NCBI GenBank assembly: GCA_910586065.1
Contig: CAJUGI010000001.1
Span: forward strand, 682,851 to 746,850
Source of the DNA: an uncultured Christensenella sp.
Lineage (GTDB): Bacteria > Bacillota > Clostridia > Christensenellales > Borkfalkiaceae
Direction of reading: 5' to 3'
DNA: 64,000 bases
In this document: piece by piece, positions 58,260-64,000 of the stretch
Layout: each line of letters opens with the position of its first letter
How positions within the stretch are numbered: position 1 is the stretch's first letter
Notes under the pieces: generated by a model
Told to the model about the DNA's origin: nothing
The model's input: the letters and a program-made list of their open reading frames with translations, nothing else
Databases searched by the model: none
Program-made: the position numbers and the translations under genes

Positions 58260-60156
58260 AACAATAAACCATCCAATCCGCAATAAATACTACTGCAAGA
58301 ACAATAAATAAAATTAATAAATTATCGTAAGTTCCGTCACGTTTCACGTCGCTGGGTTCGCCCTGAATGAGAGCACCGACCGCACTGACGGTTGTACGGC
58401 GTTCTTCTTCGGGAAGTTCCGAAAAAACATGAACGGTCCTGACTATTCCGCTACCGAAATTCAGCTTTACAGTATAAACTCCGACTTCTTTCAATTCGTA
58501 CAGGCACGTGTCCGCCTCAGCATCCAAAGGTTCGGGGACATCGGGGCTGTCCGGCGTAAACACTTCAACGCTGCGACAGTTTGCGGGAACGTTTATCCGC
58601 AAAGTGTCACCGCAATAATAAACGGGCGTGTCCACCACCTGCGGAAAAGTATAATTAAGAAGATTATGTATTAATACCGTAAAGTTGAAGGAAAGCGCGA
58701 TATCGGCTTTTTGCAAATCAAACGCAAACACCACTTCGCGGTTACCTTTCAAATTTGAACCTGCAAATATTACGGGATTGCCGTCGAGCGAAGCAAGCTT
58801 ATGAAAGTTGTTGTAAAGTCCGCATTTAAGATAGCTTGAAACAATAATATCGTCCTGAACAACGCCTTTTAAGAGATTTCTTATATCGGAATTGTGCGAA
58901 GTTGAAAACGCAAGTTCACCAACCCTGTCGATGGGATTCGGCTGAACGTTGAAACCGGAATCAGCCGTTGTTCTGTTTGGATTTATAAACCAGACAGCGC
59001 CGTCGGCAGGTAACGTTTCGGGAGCATACCCGTCGAAGATATACAATCCGTAACCTGTGTTTTGCGAAGTATACTCTTTAGTCGTTATCGTCCGGAACAT
59101 ATTGTTGCCAAGAGCAAGAAGCGCCGACTCGATATAAAACGTTGAAGAATCGCTGACTATCAAAGTGTTGAACGACTCGTCGCTTTTTTCATTATATATT
59201 ATTACTCTGTTATCAACGTCAAGCGCGTCTTTTTGAGGAATCTCCACTTTTAACGCTTTGAAAGTCAACGTTCCGGCTTCGCCTGCGACGGCTGCAGACG
59301 GAACGTAAGTATATTCAAGAGTAAACTCCTGAATTTTTTGCTTTTTGAGTTGGAGCTTTGCGGGACTTATTTCCTCGCCGCCGACCAAGAGTTTTGCGGT
59401 AACTTCCGCATCATCAATAAACAATTTAACTTCTATTTCGGCGTCGTTTTCATAAGAAACCGCGCTGCCTTTCACCGTAAGCCTGTTACCCAAAAGAGAG
59501 TACTCAACTTCCGTTAAGGCATAGTTTTCTTCGTGCGACGAAACGTTTACCAATTCGAGATTACTTACATTTTCATAATCTTTATCAGTAACAAGATAAG
59601 TCTTTAAAGCGGGGTTTTTATCAAAATACGCCTGAGCTGTCGCTAAAGCGTCGTTCATGCCCGAATTTATATAAGCGGGCTTAATCTCGTTTAACAGTTT
59701 TAAAGCACGTCCCTTATCCGTTTCATTTTCAAAAACCACGTCGTTAGTATTGCCTGCGCATATGAGCGTGAACGAACTGCCGTTTGCAGACGACGAAATA
59801 ATCGAACTTATTTCATCTTTACCAATGTCAAAACGCATTTTTTCGTTGTTCAATATATTCATACTTCCCGAAGCGTCGAGAATAAAGCAATAATCAGTTG
59901 CAGCGCCGGGAATTGCAAATACGGGATGCGCAATTGCCACCGAAATTAAAATGACCGCAAAAATTTGCAACAAAAGACTGATTATACCGGCAAATCTGTT
60001 TATGCGGCGTCTCTTCTTAAGAAATTTTTCGGAAAGTTCCCAAAGATAAGTCGAAGCTATTACCTGCTCGGTATACTTGCTTTTTATTATATAAATTATG
60101 ATTAGGACGGGGATTGCCAGCAAGCCCAACAGTCCCAAAGGATATAAAAGGCTCAT
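58237..60156 (-). CDS. VWA domain membrane protein (BatA-like)
   Basis: 639 residues. N-terminal helices LYPLGLLGLLAIPVLIIIYII and IISLLLQIFAVILISVAIAH as in BatA N-terminal domains. VWA with MIDAS DYCFILDASGSMNI (about 94). A long beta-rich region follows and a single C-terminal helix (LLILFIVLAVVFIADWMVY). No protease or signal peptide is visible. Start overlaps the DUF58 stop by 4 bases. Confidence 0.88.
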   Translation of the reverse strand: MSLLYPLGLLGLLAIPVLIIIYIIKSKYTEQVIASTYLWELSEKFLKKRRRINRFAGIISLLLQIFAVILISVAIAHPVFAIPGAATDYCFILDASGSMNILNNEKMRFDIGKDEISSIISSSANGSSFTLICAGNTNDVVFENETDKGRALKLLNEIKPAYINSGMNDALATAQAYFDKNPALKTYLVTDKDYENVSNLELVNVSSHEENYALTEVEYSLLGNRLTVKGSAVSYENDAEIEVKLFIDDAEVTAKLLVGGEEISPAKLQLKKQKIQEFTLEYTYVPSAAVAGEAGTLTFKALKVEIPQKDALDVDNRVIIYNEKSDESFNTLIVSDSSTFYIESALLALGNNMFRTITTKEYTSQNTGYGLYIFDGYAPETLPADGAVWFINPNRTTADSGFNVQPNPIDRVGELAFSTSHNSDIRNLLKGVVQDDIIVSSYLKCGLYNNFHKLASLDGNPVIFAGSNLKGNREVVFAFDLQKADIALSFNFTVLIHNLLNYTFPQVVDTPVYYCGDTLRINVPANCRSVEVFTPDSPDVPEPLDAEADTCLYELKEVGVYTVKLNFGSGIVRTVHVFSELPEEERRTTVSAVGALIQGEPSDVKRDGTYDNLLILFIVLAVVFIADWMVYCYEQYQLR

Positions 60157-61037
60157 TTAAGTACCCCCATGTCTACCAGTTTACCAAAAAATACGTTTCC
60201 AAGGTCATCTTCGTCGCCAACAAGAAGATAATCCGCACCCCTGGCCGCACAATAGCCGCGTATTCTTTCCTGAACGTAATCCAGAGCAGCCTTATATGCG
60301 TTAACTATATCGCGGTTTATGTTCTTACGATAATACTTGTCTGTATTTTCGGAATCGAAAAAATGCATTTTACCGCGCGCCTGCGGATTAAGCTCCTCTT
60401 TTGAAAGTACCTGCACGCAGAAAATGTCCCTTTTCTTGCTTGCCAGATAATCGATTGCGTCTTCGTAATTATTGTCCGTTAAAAAATCGGAGATAATAAC
60501 CGACATTCCGTCTCCGTAACCTACTTTTTCAGGCAGAAGCGCTTCGCTTATATAACTGTCGCCGTCAAATTCTATATCGTTTAATTTACCGATATTGCTG
60601 TAATACGATTCTTTTCCTGACATTCCGATTATAACGTCGTGAACTTTTTTGTCCTTTATAACGTAAACGGATACCTTATCCATCGAGCACACGGAAAGAT
60701 ACGCCAACGTAGCGGCGATTTTAACGGACTGTTCGTCCTTTTTTCCCTTACCGAACTTCATAGAACGGCTTGCGTCGATATATATTCTGGTATGCATACG
60801 GCGCTCGTCGAGATAAAGTTTTAAATACAGCTTATCAAAACGAGCGTATGCGTTCCAGTCGATTTTTGTTATATCGTCGCCGGGAATATAGTCGCGGTAA
60901 TCGGCAAATTCGCATGAGGAACCGAAGTTTTTACTTTGATGTCCGCCGCCGAACTGCCCCGCAACGTTGTTTTTAATGAGCATCTGTAACAATTCTACCT
61001 GTTGCAGAAACTCTTCGTTAATTATTTGTGAATTCAT
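60153..61037 (-). CDS. DUF58 family protein
   Basis: 294 residues. The DUF58 signature is clear: SSCEFADYRDYIPGDDITK with IDWNAYARFDKLYLKLY (about 44-75), then a VWA-like TRIYIDASRSMKFGKGKK with MIDAS DxSxS and VIISDFLTD. It typically interacts with MoxR ATPases. 8 bases after moxR; ATGA overlap with the next gene. Confidence 0.93.
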   Translation of the reverse strand: MNSQIINEEFLQQVELLQMLIKNNVAGQFGGGHQSKNFGSSCEFADYRDYIPGDDITKIDWNAYARFDKLYLKLYLDERRMHTRIYIDASRSMKFGKGKKDEQSVKIAATLAYLSVCSMDKVSVYVIKDKKVHDVIIGMSGKESYYSNIGKLNDIEFDGDSYISEALLPEKVGYGDGMSVIISDFLTDNNYEDAIDYLASKKRDIFCVQVLSKEELNPQARGKMHFFDSENTDKYYRKNINRDIVNAYKAALDYVQERIRGYCAARGADYLLVGDEDDLGNVFFGKLVDMGVLK

Positions 61038-61045
61038 TGTTTAAA

Positions 61046-62161
61046 TTATTTTTTTGTATCGTCAATGAGCATGCTTATTACGTCGTCAACGGTAAGTTTA
61101 TCATTTATAGCATTATAATTAATTTTAATTCTGTGCCTCAATACCGGATAAGCGAGTGCGTTTATATCGGCATATGAAACGTTGTAGTTGCCGTTCATCA
61201 GCGCACGCACTTTTGCCGAGGTTATAAGCGCCTGCGCCGCACGGGGGGAAGCGCCGTATTTTACATACTTTTTGGCAGTTGCGCAGACATTTTCAAGCTC
61301 GGGATGCGTATTTGAAATAAGGTTTACCGCATAAGTTAACACTTCGTCAATAACCGGCACACTCTTTGCAAGTGCACGCATTTCCATAATAGTTTTACCG
61401 TCAACGACCGCCGTTGCCGACTCGTCCAAAGTTATCTGAGTCATATTTACTATATCTTTAAGCTCGGTTACGTCGGGGAACTTCATTAAAAGCTTGAACA
61501 TAAAGCGGTCCATCTGCGCTTCGGGCAAGGGGTAAGTACCGTCCTGCTCTATGGGGTTTTCGGTAGCAAGCACAAAGAAAGGCTCTTCAAGAAGATAAGT
61601 TTTTTTGGCTACGGTAACCTTATGCTCCTGCATAACTTCAAGCATCGCCGACTGCGTTTTGGGGGTTGCACGGTTGATTTCATCCGCAAGAACAAGGTTT
61701 GAAAAAATCGGTCCGCGCTGAAAAACAGCGTTCATTTTTCCGTTTTCGTCTTTTTCGATTACATTGGTACCGGTAACGTCCGAAGGCATAAGGTCGGGCG
61801 TAAACTGAATACGTGAGAAAGGCAAACTTAAAGTTCTGCCGAGCGAACGTACTAAACGTGTTTTACCGACGCCGGGAACGCCCTCCAAAAGAACGTTACC
61901 GCCGGATATAATGGCGATAATGACGTTATCGATAATATCCTGCTGTCCGACAACGTCTTTTTTAAGTTCGTCCTTAATTTTTGCGATGGCATGGCTGAAA
62001 TTTTCAACCTTTTGTTTTTCATCCGCATTCGCATGGTTTGCTACAGGCTGTTTTTCAACCGCGGGCGTTTGGTTTTCCGTAAAAGACCCCTCATTCGATT
62101 CGGGTACCTGTACGGGTTCTTCTTGTTTCAACTCTTCGTTTAATAATTTTTTCTTAGCCAT
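61046..62161 (-). CDS. MoxR family AAA+ ATPase
   Basis: 371 residues. AAA+ core: Walker A LLEGVPGVGKTRLVRSLG (about 96-113), Walker B NLVLADEINRATPKTQSAML, sensor FVLATENPIEQDGTYPLPEAQ and DRFMFKL. A 45-residue Glu/Lys-rich leader is extra. MoxR proteins act as chaperones that activate or load metal or assemble complexes through VWA and DUF58 partners, which lie downstream. 11 bases after the membrane protein gene. Confidence 0.95.
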   Translation of the reverse strand: MAKKKLLNEELKQEEPVQVPESNEGSFTENQTPAVEKQPVANHANADEKQKVENFSHAIAKIKDELKKDVVGQQDIIDNVIIAIISGGNVLLEGVPGVGKTRLVRSLGRTLSLPFSRIQFTPDLMPSDVTGTNVIEKDENGKMNAVFQRGPIFSNLVLADEINRATPKTQSAMLEVMQEHKVTVAKKTYLLEEPFFVLATENPIEQDGTYPLPEAQMDRFMFKLLMKFPDVTELKDIVNMTQITLDESATAVVDGKTIMEMRALAKSVPVIDEVLTYAVNLISNTHPELENVCATAKKYVKYGASPRAAQALITSAKVRALMNGNYNVSYADINALAYPVLRHRIKINYNAINDKLTVDDVISMLIDDTKK

Positions 62162-62172
62162 TTTTATTTCCT

Positions 62173-63696
62173 TTAATTATCATTGCTCACCGTTTTGTCG
62201 GGACCGGTGTAAAGAATTTCAAAATATTTTTTAATATATTCCGCCATCTCTTCGGTGGCTTCGCCGCGCTGTACTCTTTCAAGCATTTCGTTATTATATT
62301 CGTTTATAACTTCGGAATACTTAACGAGTTTGTCGTGTCTGCGCGAATAAACCAAATCGTCACTGCCAAGGTTTACTCCGCCGCCGCCACCGCCGCCATT
62401 ATTGTTATTTTCGTCGCCGCCGCCGACTGAGTCCGACGGTCTCGGAGGACTAACTTCGGAATTAGACGGAAGTTCGGAAATTTTTAAAGAGAAAATTTCA
62501 GCAAGCCGTGTACGGATAAATTCATCCATGATACAGTTATAAGACTGACCGCCGACAACTGTTTTGCCTCTGGATGCAAAAATATCACAGGCGGTTTTAA
62601 CCTGCATATCAAGCACGGTCAAACTTGTTCCGCCGTTTTTTATATTGTCTGACACCGCTTTAATCCGCGTTGAAAAATCGTTTATCGCACGAAACAGAGC
62701 GTCTTCGGAATCGATTTCACTGTTATAGAGCGCCATACCCAAATCGATTACGTTATTATCCAGAAAAACCGTACGCGTAGACGAAGTCTGCGCTTGCCAT
62801 TCTTCGTAAAAAGCCGAAACAACCTCGTCAATCTTCGTGTTTATAACTTCTTCCGAGACCGTAAAAAGCTCTTCCGTTTTTTGTATTGTATTTATGACCG
62901 TACCAGTCTTATACGAACTTACGCCGTTAACTATTGCAACCGAGAATTTACCCAATAATTCATTTTCCGTCGCACTGAGTCCGTTTGTTATTTTGACGTA
63001 TGAGTTAGCGCTTGCAAATGTTGAATCCACACTCTTAACGGTTTCAATTACCGAATTTTTCATTGAAGAAACAACTTCCGCCGACTGTAACTTAACATAT
63101 AACGTTTCAAGCGATTGCACGACGGACGAAGAAACATCTTCGTTTAAATCCGAATTCTTTACGTCGTTTATGAGCTGTCTTAAAGATACGGACTGAGCCT
63201 TTGACATTTCATAGTCAGGGTCAGCGTTTGAAGGAACGAACCGCGACGGAATTATTACGGATGTAATGAACAGCGCAACCGCAAGCACGCCGACTAAAAC
63301 ATACTGCCAAATGCTTGCAAAAGTAGGTTTTTTGATTTTAACTTCACTCAACCGTCTTTCCGCGTCTTCTCTCTGAAGGGTATAAATACCGCCTTCCGTT
63401 TCCATGCAGGCGACCATAGTCTGAACTTTTTCGCCCAGATTATATTCCCTGTCAAGAGCTCTTGCCACGGATTTGTCGGTAGGGCGCATAATAAAATACA
63501 CTGCCAAAGTAGCAACCGCGGCAACCACCGTACCCGCAAGCACGTAATAAGCTACGTTTATATCAAGTGCGGCAAGTTTTATCGAAAGCAAAAGTACGCC
63601 GGCAACAAATAGCCCTGCAGACAGTCCGCAGACCGCGCTTTTTATCAGAGTGTTGCGCACAAACAATTTTTTGAGTTTTTTGAAAGTTTCGCTCAC
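62173..63696 (-). CDS. Membrane protein with coiled extracytoplasmic domain (DUF4175-like)
   Basis: 507 residues from GTG 63696; GGAGG (63706-63710) is 9 bases upstream, while the longer frame to 63729 covers this site. Helices at about 20-45, 50-75 and 130-150, then a long, mostly helical extracytoplasmic part. The family AxxLDxxxxLxExxxT pattern is seen as VARALDREYNLGEKVQTMV (about 88-106), as in DUF4175-type proteins that are often beside MoxR/DUF58/VWA genes. A Asn/Gly-rich patch with a run of seven Gly is near residue 435. First gene of the operon. Confidence 0.7.
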   Translation of the reverse strand: MSETFKKLKKLFVRNTLIKSAVCGLSAGLFVAGVLLLSIKLAALDINVAYYVLAGTVVAAVATLAVYFIMRPTDKSVARALDREYNLGEKVQTMVACMETEGGIYTLQREDAERRLSEVKIKKPTFASIWQYVLVGVLAVALFITSVIIPSRFVPSNADPDYEMSKAQSVSLRQLINDVKNSDLNEDVSSSVVQSLETLYVKLQSAEVVSSMKNSVIETVKSVDSTFASANSYVKITNGLSATENELLGKFSVAIVNGVSSYKTGTVINTIQKTEELFTVSEEVINTKIDEVVSAFYEEWQAQTSSTRTVFLDNNVIDLGMALYNSEIDSEDALFRAINDFSTRIKAVSDNIKNGGTSLTVLDMQVKTACDIFASRGKTVVGGQSYNCIMDEFIRTRLAEIFSLKISELPSNSEVSPPRPSDSVGGGDENNNNGGGGGGGVNLGSDDLVYSRRHDKLVKYSEVINEYNNEMLERVQRGEATEEMAEYIKKYFEILYTGPDKTVSNDN

Positions 63697-63823
63697 GACA
63701 CTTAACCTCCTTTTTATCAATTTATGCATTTATAAATAATTTCTGCATAAATTTTGGTAATTTTCGGAAAAAATCAAATGAAATGAATAATTATTTATAA
63801 ATATACAATATTATTTAATTCAT

Positions 63824-63852
63824 ATTTTAACACAATAATATATGGATTGCAA
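63824..63852 (-). promoter_or_regulatory. Promoter of the MoxR/VWA operon
   Basis: Minus strand TTGCAA (63847-63852), 17-base spacer, TAAAAT (63824-63829), leaving a 120-base AT-rich leader before the GTG start. Confidence 0.65.
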
Positions 63853-63902
63853 CTAAATTAACATATAATTTTATTTTGACTTATTTTTACATTTACAAAA
63901 AG

Positions 63903-63938
63903 AAATATCCGCGGTTGCAGATGCAACCGCGGATATTT
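63903..63938. terminator. Strong hairpin terminator at the right end
   Basis: AAATATCCGCGGTTGCA / TGCAACCGCGGATATTT, a nearly perfect 17-bp stem with T-runs on both sides. It probably ends a minus-strand gene beyond the window; the codons GAC TAT GTT AAT CCT TAA at 63982-63999 could be that gene's end. Confidence 0.8.
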
Positions 63939-64000
63939 TTAATGTTCCGTACGGTGTGGTAACGTACCAGATTAGAGTGAATTAAGGATTAACATAGTCG

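Noticed and set aside
1-64000. CRISPR arrays, rRNA operons, insertion sequences with transposase
   Set aside because: No regularly spaced repeats, rRNA sequence or transposase genes were seen.

Overview
The window reads as a chromosomal contig from a spore-forming, anaerobic-type member of the Firmicutes (class Clostridia). The evidence is a complete spoIIAA-spoIIAB-sigF operon, an NfnAB/GltA-type flavoprotein pair, bifunctional AdhE, DegV, a DnaD-domain protein, clostridial DUF4364 and TSCPD genes, and the ywlC-ywlE-rpiB gene order. The large lipoproteins, some with short collagen-like or carboxypeptidase-regulatory-like domains, suggest an uncultured gut lineage, perhaps near Christensenellales. 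That placement is inference only.

Layout. 1-2.5 kb: queA (cut by the window edge), ruvB, ruvA and ruvC on the minus strand. Divergent from ruvC, at about 2586-2814, is a strongly structured RNA with its own promoter and terminator (6S-like candidate). 2.9-3.8 kb: a BIG2-domain lipoprotein broken by a frameshift. 3.9-6.6 kb: DegV, ferritin, aminotransferase. 6.7-8.2 kb: the sigma-F operon. 8.4-8.9 kb: five tRNAs (Ile2/CAU, Asp, Phe, Thr, Tyr) behind a near-consensus promoter. 9.2-14.6 kb: small metabolic and hypothetical genes, with at least one decayed gene. 14.7-17 kb: NfnB/NfnA. 18-20.7 kb: AdhE. 20.9-21.5 kb: a decayed replication-initiator (Rep) gene next to tRNA-Leu. 21.7-23.8 kb: ComEC. 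23.8-36.9 kb: a long minus-strand run (rpiB, arginine-phosphatase-like ywlE, Sua5, dnaB, pepF, PFL/DUF711 protein, ACT protein, lepB, alpha/beta-hydrolase-like protein, sbcC, sbcD). 37.1-38.8 kb: a DnaD-repeat protein ending in a DnaC-like zinc motif.

38.9-48.4 kb is an accessory island between the DnaD gene and tRNA-Ser(CGA). It holds the C-terminal half of a large serine recombinase, a 5'-truncated ICE-type methylase/SNF2 helicase, a DUF2089-like regulator, and a subtilase paired with a lipoprotein that resembles the subtilase propeptide. A perfect 22-bp inverted repeat marks both sides of the island, one copy directly abutting the tRNA-Ser CCA end.

48.8-63.7 kb is a minus-strand cluster: a membrane protein, MoxR ATPase, DUF58 protein, two VWA membrane proteins and two lipoproteins in close order, then a third large lipoprotein behind its own structured leader. 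The MoxR/DUF58/VWA set is the familiar chaperone-like module. Its linkage to large lipoproteins suggests a dedicated cell-envelope assembly or surface-protein system of unknown function, and this is one of the two most interesting loci here. The other is the subtilase/propeptide-like lipoprotein pair in the island.
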